From Polytrichum commune (lineage: Eukaryota > Streptophyta > Polytrichopsida > Polytrichales > Polytrichaceae): 64,000 bases of DNA. The DNA lies in contig OX485805.1 in the NCBI GenBank assembly GCA_950295325.1, positions 31,359,501 through 31,423,500 on the forward strand, in the 5' to 3' direction. This document shows, piece after piece, positions 34,150 to 46,469 of this stretch. Made by a program: the position numbers and the translations under genes. The notes under the pieces were generated by a model. That model worked only from the letters and a program-made list of their open reading frames with translations. It ran no database searches and was not told where the DNA came from. The stretch's first letter is position 1. Every line of letters starts with the position of its first letter.

Positions 34150-34325
34150 GTTCCAGATGAGTTATAACCGGTTGAAGTTCAAGACTTTAGGATTATCACC
34201 AGTCATTTGATAGGAATTTAGAGAACATACCTCAAATTGATCAAGAAAAACCGAAAGATGTCAACATGTAACCGGTTGGACTCGGACACACTAGGATCTC
34301 GACCAATTATGCCCAAAACCTCCCC
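34150..34325 (+). repeat. dispersed repeat (partner 22458-22650)
   Basis: GGAATTTAGAGAACATACCT, TCAAATTGATCAAGAAAA and CAACATGTAACCGGTTGGAC blocks. Confidence 0.6.
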
Positions 34326-34494
34326 ACACACTAGCAACATCACAACCACCGTTGGTGTAATCACCAACATACAATCTTTCTCTTGATATTCAATTAGATG
34401 AATGCATGTATGTGTATGTGTATGTAAGGTTTGGATTGTGAATATGGGTCAAAAAGTCAATTATAGGTGGAATTCTAGACAATATTTATTTTCA

Positions 34495-34642
34495 TGCCAT
34501 ATATTACAATGGCCCGTACTAATTTCCTACTAGAGACTTAGTGTGGGTTGAAAATTAATGTGATCTATATTTATTCTCATTGTGATGATTAGCATGGGCT
34601 CTAGAACAATGGCCCATAGTAATATGATTGTTTAGTGTAGTT
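34495..34642. repeat. end fragment of the CTACAC..AATAG TIR family
   Basis: Ends in TTTAGTGTAG and contains GTGTGGGTTGAAAATTAATG and GATTAGCATGGGC motifs, as in the neighbouring full copy. Confidence 0.5.
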
Positions 34643-34757
34643 GTGTGTAAGTACTTCAGGCATGTGGGAAGTGATTGAGATTAATCTAGGGAGGGTTACA
34701 AACAATTAGCAACCCTAAATCCCTTTCAACAAAGTTTAGAGGGAAAACGTGCCCATA

Positions 34758-35121
34758 CTACGCTAAATAGTGCTATTACTGTGGACCACAATAATTTCTA
34801 GAGCCCAACCTAATTCTCTTAACGAGAATTAGCACGGGCCACATTAATTTTCAACCCACGCTGAACTTCTTGTAGAACATTAGCATGGACCACAGTAAAT
34901 GTTCTTCCTAGACAAATATTGTGGGCACTCATTTCATTTTGTGCTACTTTTGTCCTACAAGTGATACTCACTGTGTTGGTCAGAAGACTTCATGAGGACT
35001 TGGCGAAAGACTCAACGTCTTGGACATTAATTCCACCTCGACTAGAATATTAGTGTAACCCACACTAATTATTGCCACGCCGATCTTCCACCCACACTAA
35101 TAAGAGGAGTATTTGGGGTAG
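34758..35121. mobile_element. 364-bp TIR element, sister of 10246-10552
   Basis: Left end CTACGCTAAATAGTGCTATTA-like faces right end TAATAAGAGGAGTATTTGGG-GTAG. GGGCCACATTAAT and CCCACACTAAT motifs recur below both ends. Non-autonomous, no ORF. Confidence 0.65.
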
Positions 35122-35316
35122 CGTTGATTGAATGAGGTGAGGGACGAATGTACGTGGGGTGAAATCCGAGTTGGTAAAATTTGGTTTTGTGGAGATTGTG
35201 TGGGTGGGTGGATGTGTGAGGTAGTTACGGGGTTGTACTTTGTGGGGGCCATAAGTTTCTTTTTTGGGTCCGTTGGGATTCTTCATACGGTTGAGGATAT
35301 AAAGAAATGAATGCCA

Positions 35317-35780
35317 CACATCTCCCATGGCAGGCACAAATCCATCGATTTTTCTAGTGGAATTTCGACATCGTAAATGGGTCCGAAATTGTTGGCCCCT
35401 CCACATGCATGTTGCAAGAGAGGTTCCGAGCCTTTACTAGGAGGCTCCCGTCACTTGTATTGCCCTATGATGATCTTAAACATATAACATTATTCAGATC
35501 CATAATAGTGTTCTGTGGGACTAACAATATTCCATAATATTCCTCACATCTCACATGGCAGGAACAAATCTATCGATTTTTCTAGTGGAATTTTGACATC
35601 GTAAATTGGTCCGAAATTGTTGGCCCCTCCACATACATGTTGCAAGAGAGGTTCCAAGCCTTTACTAGGAGGCTCCCGTCACTTGTATTGCCCTATGATG
35701 ATCTTAAACATACAACATTATTCAGATCCATAATAGTGTTATGTGGGACTAACAATATTCCACATAATATTCCTCACGTT
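35317..35780. repeat. recent 228-bp tandem duplication
   Basis: Unit 1 35317-35544 and unit 2 from 35545 are nearly identical (scattered single-base changes), including CGATTTTTCTAGTGGAATTT and GGCTCCCGTCACTTGTATTG. Each unit ends in the left arm of the CATAACATTATTCAG MITE. Confidence 0.9.
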
Positions 35781-35857
35781 CAATCTGAATGTGGGGAATG
35801 TTTGGAGTAATGCCAGTCTCACGTAACACTATTACGGATCTGAATAATGTTATGCAC
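35726..35857. mobile_element. palindromic MITE, CATAACATTATTCAG family, copy 2
   Basis: ACATTATTCAGATCCATAAT, GTTATGTGGGACTAAC faces CCAGTCTCACGTAACACTAT, GATCTGAATAATGTTATG. Overlaps the end of the 228-bp tandem unit. Confidence 0.7.
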
Positions 35858-35859
35858 AA

Positions 35860-37735
35860 CTATTTGGTCATCCTCCTATAGTTTATGGTGATATTGATTT
35901 TTATTTTATGTACTAAAGTTTTCCAGCTTTGTTTTTTGCCACTTGCTATACATTCATTGGTGTGTGGATTTCAAAGCCCATTTGTAAATCATAGTCCAGC
36001 GTCAAAGAACATGAACCTGGAAACACCGCATGGCGTTCTATTAATCGTATCAAATTGGGGATGGGCATCTCATTGACATGTTGGGTACCCTCACATTATA
36101 TGAGCCAAGGTTTGTCAACGTGAAAAGGTGAACCAACCCCTACCAGCTATGGCAACTGGTGGGGCTTTACCTTGTTATCCGCGGTGAGCAGTCCAAAGTC
36201 TGACAGCACCACTCCCCTAACACCCGTGACCCGGTGTACGAAACCCTGACCCACTACCTGGACACATGTGTTCTGGTTGCAAAAGAAGCATAAATTTTGT
36301 GGAACATAGATGTCCATGTGGCATATCAACTGGCACATGTATGTACCGGAATTGTGTCATGCATGACCCATAGGTATGACATGATGGGACATGGACATGC
36401 CATACATGGATATGACATGATGTCATGTTCCGATAATGCTTTACACAACCTATAAAGCCGGATGTTTTGTCATGGCTTCTCATCATCACCTTGAGATTCA
36501 ACTCATTCATTGTGAGGCAATGTGAGGCATCTTCTCCATGTTGCCCAAGTGTATAGTAAATATCGAATGGGTTGCCATCATTCAACAAGGATAGCAGAAG
36601 TTAGGCATCTTTGATTTCCTTGGCATAGAGATCGTAAGGTTAGAGTTCGGACATTTTTTGATGCACCTTTAAGATCATTGTGTCTAAGATCATTTGCGGT
36701 ACTTGACGAGGGAATCAATAGTGGACAGTTTGGAGCACCAACCTCCTCTTTCTCTCTTTACAAATTTGTAAGTCCCACACATTGATGTTTTTGTTTTTGT
36801 CATTGTTTCAATGGTTGTAAGGGTTTTTTTTTTTTTTTTTTTGATTGTTTAGGGTTGTGCTTATGCCCTCTTGCCCTATTCTCTAGGATATGAAGCTCGA
36901 TTTTTTTTAATTGACTTTCTCTTCCAACTTGGAGTCAAGGTCCAAGGTCTGATATTGTACATCTTCATCGTTCAAGGCAAAACTTATTGTAGTTGAATCA
37001 CATCCCTTAATGTAGTTTTTCTACTCCTAGTTTCAACCTTTCATTGCTCAGTATGTCCTTGGTCAATGTCCAATTCCAAACAAATGAATGATGAGCCAAT
37101 GACAATTTGACCATAACCTTTCCTTTCCTTCAATCCTTCTCTTTCTTACTTTCTCGGCTTCCTTTTTTTGGTTGGTTGATGGGAGAGAGAGTAGCCAGGA
37201 ATATAGGAGAGGTTGTGGTTAGGCCAGTATCTAGATATTCTCTAATTATCAAACAAATGCCGTCAAACAAATGCCATGTTCGTTGGGAACGAAATTGTCA
37301 AAGAGACACCCCTAGTTTGTTAAAATTTCCCATTCATGTGCGGGAATTTATGAGGAATCCCATATTCTCAATAATTTCACTCCTTTTTGTTTAGGTGTTT
37401 GCCACTTTTTGTTTTGAGCTCATGTTTCGTCCATTTTAAAAATGCAATTGTATTTTTGCATGTAAGGTTCTTCTCTTCCTTTAAACACCTCCTAACCTCT
37501 TTGTCCACTTCATTTTTGCATGATCCTAGACTTTAGGGTTTCCATACTCCCTTTTGATGCTCCATTGTAGCTCATGGGAGCCATTCCTAGTTTCTTCATT
37601 ATGGCCATCCACAACCACCCTTTATGCTTACAATAATGTTGAGCATGCCTAATATATTGATTGTGATAAGTATTCCTAGGTCCTATCCAATTTTCAATAT
37701 GTCAAAGAGATCCCCATTTTTTTTAAGAAGCCTTT
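35860..37735. other. unassigned sequence
   Basis: Short ATGACATGATG-type repeats at 36375-36425 and a T-tract at 36822-36841. No gene recognised. Confidence 0.35.
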
Positions 37736-37739
37736 TGAT

Positions 37740-38411
37740 GAACACACCAAAGTTGGTCACAATTGGCGGGCAATGAAGGCCCGGTTGGTGGGACCAACGT
37801 ACTTTGGGGCCATGTCATTGTCGGTAGATTGTTGAAATGTAGGAACTTTACATTGCATGCAGGTTTGGAGCAACCTGGACGTGCCCTGCTCTTAGCCACA
37901 CTTGTGCACCCATTTGTGCATTCCATGGTATTTGCTGCCAATAAAGACATGACCCCACCCAATGATCTATGCACATTCTGGGTCCCCTGGGAATTTGGCA
38001 TTTTACATGGAGTTGAAGGTGGAGCTCAATGACATTAGGATATGTTTTGATGGCAAGGCTATAGATATCCTCCCATGTAGATTTTGCAGTGACTAGTGGA
38101 GCAATAAGAATCGTTTCAACTTACAGGGCATAGGGGTGCCCTCGCAGACCAAATGATCTGTTGGAAATTATATACCCTGCATATTTTTCCAAACCCTAAG
38201 AATTCCGTTGAAAGTCCGGAAGAAGGTGCTAAAAAAAAATTGCAAATCTTGGCTGGATGGGGTAGCTAATGAAGTCGTTATCTACAAAATGCACCTGGAG
38301 CTTCAATCACATACAACATGTACTAACGAAATGGAGTGCTTTCTGGAAACCATCGACATTCTTCTTCCAACTGGAAATCCTTTAGCACCGCTCCCTTCCC
38401 ATTGCAGATGA
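37740..38411 (+). pseudogene. coding-like segments upstream of the Ulp1 ORF
   Basis: Two open stretches, 37763-38032 and 38208-38411, have amino-acid make-up less random than the surroundings (for example C-T-F-W-V-P-W-E-F-G-I-L-H and K-N-C-K-S-W-L-D-G-V-A). They lie in order before the protease ORF at 38830 but in different frames. They may be the decayed 5' part of the same transposon-borne protease gene. No family recognised. Confidence 0.25.
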
Positions 38412-38832
38412 ATTGCAAAGGCCAAGCATGCAAAGGTTATAACCTTATTTGTCAATGTTGATGCAAGTGTGCAAAAAACATTCTAGTGTCCAAAACAACT
38501 TAAAAATAACCTCTCAAACTTGTAGACATTTTGCATGAATAGGTAGAAGTGAGAAAGGTTATCAATACCATCATTGGTGCCTCCGACGACAACTCAACCC
38601 TATAGGTGTGCAAACACATAATAGGGCACATGTGAAGAAGGATAAAGCCCTCAAAACTCTTGATGAACAACTGGGGTAAGCTTGAATGTGTAAGCTTCCA
38701 ATCTTGGATGCTTGTGTTCTTCAACTATGTCACCCTGAATAGCAGGTTAGGGTGCACCTAACTTATTATTGTTATGGTTGTTGTATAATAGTTGAACTAA
38801 TTAAAGGTGTGCGTGACGATGGGTCTTGATAA

Positions 38833-39636
38833 GCCAACTACAGTGTTTTCTACAAAGGGCTAATTACATGCGAGTACCACATCCACATGCAAACTATAGT
38901 GTCCACATATTTATTGGAGTATCTCCAACTTTTTGATGTTGAACCCAATGTTCTTTTAACCCACATTTGGTTGAAATACTCGACAACATCTATGTCCCTA
39001 TACTTCATCCTTGATTGCCATACAATTCCCAATATGATGAAAGCCATTAAATTTGACAATACCCACTTTGGCCTGGAGGAATGGGCCCAAAAGACCTTCA
39101 AGACATGTTCCACTAACATCAAGGTTGTTGTGGTTGCCTATGGACAACAACTCCATTGGCGTCTAGTTGTCGTAGATGACACATCAACCTTACACATGGA
39201 CTTTGTCTACCGCTACTTGCAGTATGTGAAGACATTCTCTGTTTGTGTGGATAACACTTGGGCTTGGTGGAGAGGGATATTGAAAGGCAATACCTTGTAT
39301 GATGCAATTGTTTATGTGCATGTCCATCAATGTCATGTATCCATACAAATTGATGGGTGGGAGTGTGGAATTCATAATGCTATGAAATTCAAGCACTACG
39401 TACAAATGAGAGCATTTGTGGGAGGGCACAAACATCACCAACACAATGACAATGATATATCATTTCATAACAAGTTGGTTTTAGGTTCATTTCGTGTCAT
39501 TTACCATGTGTTGTTGACCTCCTTGTACCGTTTTTCCCATGCTCCGCATGTTAAATGGCCCTTTATTTTTGTTGGTAGCGCAAAATGTGTGTTGTTGCGA
39601 GTGATTGCATGGGAGTTTTGTGTAGAAGATGAGTAA
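38833..39636 (+). pseudogene. Ulp1-type (C48) cysteine protease ORF, transposon-associated
   Basis: An ATG at 38887 opens 249 codons; the frame is open back to a TAA at 38830-38832. Numbered from that ATG, the C48 layout is visible: His90-Trp91 (L-H-W-R-L-V-V-V-D), Asp105 (H-M-D-F), Gln154 and Cys160-Gly161 in Q-I-D-G-W-E-C-G-I. This is the His-Asp-Gln-Cys set of SUMO-specific and transposon-borne Ulp1 proteases. The W-L and N-terminal strand region is present but loose. Plant MULE and CACTA elements often carry such domains, and a MULE transposase relic lies 0.8 kb downstream on the other strand. The expected longer N-terminal region is missing, so this is probably a fragment even though the catalytic residues persist. 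Host SUMO protease is less likely. Confidence 0.7.
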
Positions 39637-39639
39637 GGT

Positions 39640-40390
39640 AGGTACAATAGACCATTCATTACGTCGATTCCTCCATCGTCTCCAACTGACTTCATTCTAG
39701 TTGATACTCCATGTGCCTAGTCAAACTGGAGGTCACACGCTCGTAAATTTGCTATGAGTTGAGACATTGGATTGGAGTCTTACGGTTACTTGAAAGTATT
39801 GGAAACTATTGATACATGCAATGGTCCTCATGACATGTCTTGGTACTCAGCAAACGTGGTGGTTCAGTTGACATGTGGAGGTTCTCTGGATGTGGTGGTT
39901 CATTTGACATGATCGATTGATCCATGATAATTATGTATCCATAAGTATTGTAGATTACGGTCGATTGTGAATGAGTTTTAATATGAAAAACTAACACATA
40001 CATAGATTTTCAAGGTGTCAGATCCCTAAAACCTTGACCCTAAACCATATGCGGACATTCAAAAAACATCCTTCAAATTTTTAGTTGAAAAGAAATCATG
40101 CAACATCTTGAACAATGGGGATGGGCCCAAACAACATATCAATGCCTATGTCCAAATGGTGCTACCATGTACCAACTTGGGTACTAGAGTCATATACAAT
40201 CAAAATCTAATGTCTCAACTAATCGTTGACCTAACCATTGACACGAATAATTGTTTGTAACTTTAACCATGTCTTTGAAACCATGTAAATGCAACCATGT
40301 TCCTGAACCCATGTACCAAAACCCAAAACTATGTACTAGAAATCACTCCACATATTATTATACAATGCATTCATGTTTGTAGGGGAACTT
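39640..40390. other. spacer between protease ORF and MULE relic
   Basis: No ORF. An AACCATGT-type short repeat lies around 40264-40315. Confidence 0.4.
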
Positions 40391-40393
40391 GAA

Positions 40394-41189
40394 TTATGGC
40401 CAAAGGACAACAAAAGAAGAGGAGGACAAGGACATAGACATGTTACAAAAAAACAATTCATTGCTAAAATACTTACTAAATGCCATTGATTTCTGCTTGA
40501 GCGCAGTCAGTGATGAAATCATTAGGATTCCAATCCGGCTAGATACTTCTAAGAAGGTTGTTGAGAGCCACGTCCATGGTGATAGATCACTTTGACGGCG
40601 CTTTGATGTAATGCAATACACTTTTGGGACACCGTTGTACCAATCATCAAACACCACGAGAATGTATAGGGGGGATTGCAAAGAATAAGATAGAAATTTT
40701 AATGAGCTATGTAAGATTAAATAATACAACAAGAAACATGGAAATCATTACGACACACCTTGTATTCATTGGTACCAAAAGTTGGGTCAATGGCAACTCC
40801 TTTCATGTGCATGTGCCGCAGCATCATGTCCCTTTGCCATTCGGTTTGAATACCCAATGTAAATGACATGTCCCGCATGTGAGATTGCCCATAACCGAGT
40901 TATTATGGTCTTGCACGAAGAAAACGTTGTCATTATTTTCATATGCACTCATTCGAATATTTTTGGCATCATTAACATATATTTTGTATGTTTCCTTCAC
41001 AAGCTTGCCATATATGTTTTGCACATCTTCCTCAAAGATGAAGATGAATCTTCTTAGTTCTCGTCTCATGTCCATTATCTCTTTGACACAATGTTTGTGC
41101 TTAATCATGATTTGGCTAACACCTAAGCCCAATCGAAGTTGTTTTTTAACCCACTGGACCATGTCCCAAGAGAGGGGATTCACAAAGCA
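40394..41189 (-). pseudogene. MULE/SWIM-type transposase relic
   Basis: Reading right to left: W-D-M-V-Q-W-V-K-K-Q-L near 41165, G-K-L-V-K-E-T-Y and N-D-A-K-N-I-R-M about 40950, L-G-I-Q-T-E-W-Q-R near 40855, then I-D-P-T-F-G-T-N-E-Y-K (first catalytic Asp). After a gap of about 90 bp comes Y-I-L-V-V-F-D-D-W-Y-N-G-V-P and I-T-S (40666-40600), and P-N-D-F-I-T-D-C-A-Q-A-E-I-N (second Asp) near 40530. These are in order the hallmarks of Mutator-like transposases of the plant SWIM-domain type. The segments fall in at least two frames. The gap begins AAG/GTGTGT on this strand and could be an intron whose acceptor decayed. Catalytic Glu and SWIM zinc finger not found. Confidence 0.75.
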
Positions 41190-41194
41190 TCATG

Positions 41195-42200
41195 TGTCCC
41201 CTTCCATCCCACAACCATGTACAATCTAGCCCTCCTTGCTAACATGATTTGCTTCATAAAAGGATATTTGAGCAACGTCTAGAAAAAGTAGAGGTGTTTT
41301 ACTATGAATCCACAAAGACAACCTCTCTTTTGAGTTTCTCCCTTCTTCATGGAGGATATGTGAGGTCATGCATGGCCTCCCTAATTTGGAACGAACTTAG
41401 CCTTCTTGTTGAGCTTCCTCATTGGATGTGGCAAAGCTGGAGTTATGGGTTTAACATAAGTGTTTTTGTTCTTAGGGCCAAATTGACAATGGTATGTACA
41501 ATAGGGAATATGAATATTTAACATAGTGGCAGTAAGAATGAGGAGCACATTTTTGAAACATGAAAAAAACTTAGAAGAATAACATGAAGTGAGTATGTAG
41601 GGGAAGGTAAGAAACCTGGCATAGTCGCTAAAGCTATACCACCTAGGTGATTCTAGTGAGTTGGCACTATTTTTTTTTATGTGGCTTTTGACAAACGACA
41701 CTAAACACCTCCACGGGCTTGTTGTCCATGTGGGAAATCATGCGCACATGCCCATGGGATGTATGTTGTATCCATGTTTATAGCTGGTTGTTTGTGTTTA
41801 CTAGTGGTTTGACAATTCTTTGGAACCCACTGTAGGGTGGAGTGGTGGAATGGTCTTGAAAAAATCTCTTGGTGGTTGTTGAATGCACGTTGCATTCCTC
41901 CAAGATTATCGTTTCAAGAGAAATGGCTTGACATTTTTGCAATCATTTGGTATCTGCATGTAACTCACAACAACTAAATATCACATGTTAGAGTGTGTTA
42001 ACAAAATTAGGGAGAAGTTGTCTTAGTACAAGAAAAACTAAACGGTATTTGCTAAACCACCATCTACAACAACTTGTTTGGTGATGGCATCCTCAATTTG
42101 AAACATTGCACAAAATAAGATGTCAAGATTTGCACATGGACAAAGCCAATAACAATGACTCAAATCAACACCAAGCCGGTTCATCAAAGAAAAAAGACAA
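41195..42200. other. unassigned sequence, possibly outer part of the MULE
   Basis: Open frames at 41249-41521 (+), 41381-41701 (-) and 41701-41895 (-) have no recognised motif. Terminal inverted repeats of the putative MULE were not located. Confidence 0.3.
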
Positions 42201-42215
42201 AGTATATTAAAAGGA

Positions 42216-43069
42216 TCACATGAATGAGCATAGCGAATATCTAAAAGGCTTCAAGTCAATAGTATAACAAGTAGGATCTCTCAAAGTGAGTGTTGCAAGT
42301 GCATTGGGTCCAAAGTATGGCCTTAAAAACTCAGAAGTCCTCAAACTAACGAGCAAGTCTACAATCATATCTGTCTCAAAAAACAAAACAAAAAAAACAA
42401 AAAAAACAATGACATTTCTAGCTAACCTCATGGTTAAATTTTGTTTTTTCACCTCCTTAGGTCAAGCCCAATAGGCCTTTCCTTGTTCTCATGATGCTAC
42501 GATATCCAAAGGGAGTCTTCACCATCTTTTGGATTCTCAGATCTCGTCATCTTGAAGTTGCTTTGGTCCTCTCCAATTTCACTAAAATCGATTTCAATTT
42601 CTTTGCATGCAAATTTTTCATGTTTTCGATCTCTCTATATCCACATTTTGTAGCTCCATTTAAAAGCATTTTTTTAGTATCATCAGCTAAACCAACTTCT
42701 AAATTTTGGATTCTCTTGCAGACCATATAATTCACTCTTAAACAAATTGTTGGATAAAAGAACAGCTCTTCTTTGTTCCACAACGGACTCTCTACCAAAG
42801 ATCTTGGAATGAGCCAAATGTAGTAGGCTATTGTTTTCCTCAATCACATGTATTGATTTTCACAATTGCTCGAAAAGCACTTTTGATTCCTTTTGAAGCT
42901 CATCGAATTTGAATTGTAAGGAGTTGTTGAAAGAGCACCCAACTTTCAATATACCCAAATAAACCATGCTTCCTTCTCCTACAAAGTTCAACAATTCACT
43001 TACAATACGGCAGTGTGACCGACTATGTGACACATGAAGCACATGACATATCATTCTATCAATCCACAT
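42216..43069 (-). pseudogene. unassigned coding-like region
   Basis: Three open stretches follow one another on this strand: 43069-42860, 42843-42547 and 42452-42216. The middle one ends in a Lys/Glu-rich, probably helical stretch (E-N-M-K-N-L-H-A-K-K-L-K-S-I-L-V-K-L-E). The first ends F-D-E-L-Q-K-E-S-K-V-L-F-E-Q-L, so a coiled coil is plausible. Frames change between segments. No family recognised; could be another ORF of a mobile element or a decayed host gene. Confidence 0.3.
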
Positions 43070-43079
43070 TTGTTACACC

Positions 43080-44560
43080 AACTTCTCTCAATGCTCGAAA
43101 TTTTGATTCTTGAGTTTGCTCATGCAACATACGACTATGATTTATTATTGGTGCATATTTTGAGACTATAATGGCCGACAATTTGTAAGCCTTCTCTGCC
43201 AATTTTCACAATTAAGTTTGTTACTGACACAACTACAAAATATACATAGCGAAATTGCTACAACAAAAAACGAAGTCTAACAAGCCAGTCAACAAGAACA
43301 ACGCCAAGGAAAAACACATGGGAAAGCGAAAAGGAGGAAAAGTTGAATCTGACAATACACATGGACAACATTCTCAAACTTACAACTCTACATGTTCCAT
43401 AGCAAATTGTGGTTGTTGTTTTTGAGGGAGGCGACATACTTCCATTATTTTGTATTGCATGCCCAATATTCCTACTCGGATTTCACGAAAGGTAGGCGAC
43501 CTTCTTTTGGCCTAGTTCTTCACCTAATGTAAACATCTCTTTTGATACTCTCTAAGTTTGAGAGTGTTAAGTGCATCGTAAGTGAAATTAATGATGTCTA
43601 TTATTTTTATTATGTTGGGATATCAACAATAACATGTGAAGACTATCCACTGAACAAATATCATATGTTTGAATAATGCACTACACAAACACATAAACCT
43701 TACAAGATTGCAAATCATTATAGTATTTTTATATTATGAGACAACATGAACAAACAATCAAAAAGGGACTATGATGTTGTCACTCGTGCGAATTATGGGG
43801 ATGCTTCGTTTTGTGTTAGTCTAAATGTGTTTATAATTTTAAAATTAAATAATTATATTTTAGAAATAAACTTATAATATTGTAGACTGTATATAAGAGA
43901 AATTTTATGAATTCTTAATTATTAGCATAAAATAAGGCGGGCGATATATGCATATATATGCAGAGAACCTATAAACCAATATTAAAGATATAGGCTTATT
44001 TATTGGTACTAAGTGAAGCATAAATATTACAGAAAAACAATGTCAAATCCAAGTATCATTACATAATAGTGCATGGTTGGGGTATCAAAATTACAACTTA
44101 CACTAGAATAAAGCACAATGGTGTTGTAAACATTAGGTTAGAATATGGAGCAGTGTGATTATAGTTAGGATATCACATGTAACATATGCTCACGGTATGG
44201 ACCCGCAGTTAGGGTATCAACCGAGTGGATTGTAATTTCACAATTCCATTTAATAGTAATCCACATGATATTATTAAAGTTTTGATGTTTATTATAATAA
44301 TGTAATGATTTTAATTTAGGTGACTAGATTGCTCCAATTAAGATCATAATTTTCTAGAAGAATATATATATATATGCATGATTTTCAACAAAATGAAGAT
44401 TAAAAAATTTAATGTATTCCTAAATATTTGAGCAATCCAACAAGCGAGGTGGATTGTCAACAAAATTTAGTTGATGCAAGTTAAAAAAAAATGTGAACTT
44501 GTTGCCAAATTTAAGAAGAAGGATCCAAAGATATATCATGCACACCCTCCCTCCCATTCT
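43080..44560. other. AT-rich unassigned sequence
   Basis: TATATATGCATATATATGCA-type stretch at about 43947 and an (AT)n tract near 44362. No gene. Confidence 0.4.
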
Positions 44561-44779
44561 GCCACAATAATTATGGAAAATAGCAATTTGAGATCATCAT
44601 GTGCATGAGCTCTTTTATTTTCTTTGAAATCAGTACATAGGGGACAAGGAGGGCCTTCCCGCCAATTTGCAACCCACCCTCTAAAACAATCTCCATGCCA
44701 CTCATCCAAAATTTGTTACCAGTTGAGCTTACGTAAACGTTGCAAATTTCCAGCCAATTAACACCCCTTATTACATTCA

Positions 44780-45415
44780 TGTCATCCTTTCTCTAGTGTG
44801 TACATTCAAAATGAGGCATTAAGATTTTGAAGTAAATGTAGGTGTGCAAAAGGAAATCATAAGGTTTAGAGTAATAATCGACAACAAATGTGTTAGTTTC
44901 ATCCAATTCACGTTTTCGTCCATTATTGTCATATGGTAATAGTCCTCAATGACCACCATATCCATTCTTGGTAGGGTTTGCATTTGGGTTCTAAGTTTTT
45001 GCAAATTGGCAGCTCTTGGACAACTCATGAACTCCCTTGAGTTTTGTTTCCGCATTGTGGCTAAGTTATTGTGCTCTACTTTTTGTTTGTTCAATGCAAT
45101 TGTTAAATTTACATGCTACGGATGAAAAAAATTCAATGACTTTCTAATTGGAGAGTGAAAGTGGATTCTATATGTAATAAGAGCATGATTTAATCACGAT
45201 TCATACTTTGTATATATAGTGGAGAGACATCTATCACATTCAACTGAACATAAACTTAGTATAAAAACACGAGTCCCTTTTTTAACATGCCAGTAACACA
45301 TATACATTTAATTTCTTTCCATAAAGTTCCCGTATGTAAAGGGTTTAATTTCATAGTGACCCACTCACGTCATTTAGGTTTCCAATGAAGAGTCCACCCC
45401 AGGGATAAGGGAGTC
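44780..45415. repeat. dispersed repeat, longest copy (partners 14.05, 14.31 kb)
   Basis: CTCTAGTGTGTACATTCAAA start, AAATGTAGGTGTGCA, AATGTGTTAGTTTCATCCAA, GTAGTGGAGAGACA-like (45219), CTTAGTATAAAA and CGTATGTAAAGGGTTTAA, then CATTTAGG-TTCCAATGAAGAGT end. Possibly an LTR. Confidence 0.6.
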
Positions 45416-45419
45416 CAAG

Positions 45420-46165
45420 AAGGTAAGAAAAAAGTTACCCATAGCCGTAGTAAGCAATGTTAGTTCCCTCAAATTTCATTATCACCATCTCCGACATCTT
45501 TATAGGGAAATCCAATCCCGCGTGAGTGAGTGAGTGTGAAGTTGATTCCAATACACAACTCGAAAGGAGGTGGGTCGCCCCATCCCACCAATTCAAGGAG
45601 GCGGGTCCTCACATTTCCCCCTTTCATTGGGCGGCTTTGAATGTGTGTGCCAACGTCTCACGTAAAAGACTACCCTTCCCGGAATAGGCCATGCTTGCCG
45701 AAAGCCTACCAACCTTAACTTATCCCTCACACTCCCAATCACCATGCAAAACTTCCGGAACTCCCCATTCGCCACGTACTAAACTCATCCTATGCGGAAC
45801 GTGAGAATACGGTCAACTATCTCATACCCTAGAATCTTAACACATGCCATCTCTCCTTTGTGCAATTTAATATATATGTGTGTGTGTATATGTATGTAGG
45901 TATGTATATTAATATCTATTAACTATACAATGGCATGGGCGGTTGTCATGTTGCCCGTCGACAACGTTTTCATTCATGTTTCTATTTCTATTTCCATATT
46001 AACTCCTAGACTTCACAAGTGAAGTTTTGCTTTTCCCACCATACCAAGTAACATGAATAGTTAATGTAACCTAATCAATGGGTAGAGTAAGACTCGATAT
46101 AACATAGTTTTGGAGCTAACAAGTTGGTTTAATGAGCCCATGTAACGATTGGGTGAATGGGGAGA
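45420..46165. other. unassigned sequence with TG/TA microsatellite
   Basis: TATATATGTGTGTGTGTATA-type tract at 45871-45912. No gene. Confidence 0.4.
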
Positions 46166-46169
46166 GAGG

Positions 46170-46460
46170 GAATTACCACATCTAAGCGTATCCCTCATCC
46201 ATCCAACATAAGGACTTGATTCCTTCTAGATTGGTGGCCGATGCATCTCTAATGACTTGAGCTTGGATAGTTTGAGACTTCATAAGCCAATTTTGAAGTT
46301 AAATCAACTATGAATAGTCAACTTCAAGCTGCATACTATTTCAAGGTTTTTCATGTTGGATGAATGGTAGGCACACTCATATGTGATAATTCCCTCTCTT
46401 TGCTCACTGGAGAGTGGAATCCACACCACTTATTGCAAGTTGTATATAAGTCTGAACCAT
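46170..46460 (+). repeat. dispersed repeat (partners 18.2, 24.2, 59.1 kb)
   Basis: ATCCCTCATCCATCCAACAT, TCTAATGACTTGAGCTTGGA, TACTATTTCAAGGTTTTTCA and GTTGGATGAATGGTAGGCA blocks. Confidence 0.6.
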
Positions 46461-46469
46461 TGGGTATTT

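Noticed and set aside
36375-36430. CRISPR-like spaced ATGACATGATG repeats
   Set aside because: Only two or three short copies in plant nuclear DNA; simple low-complexity sequence.
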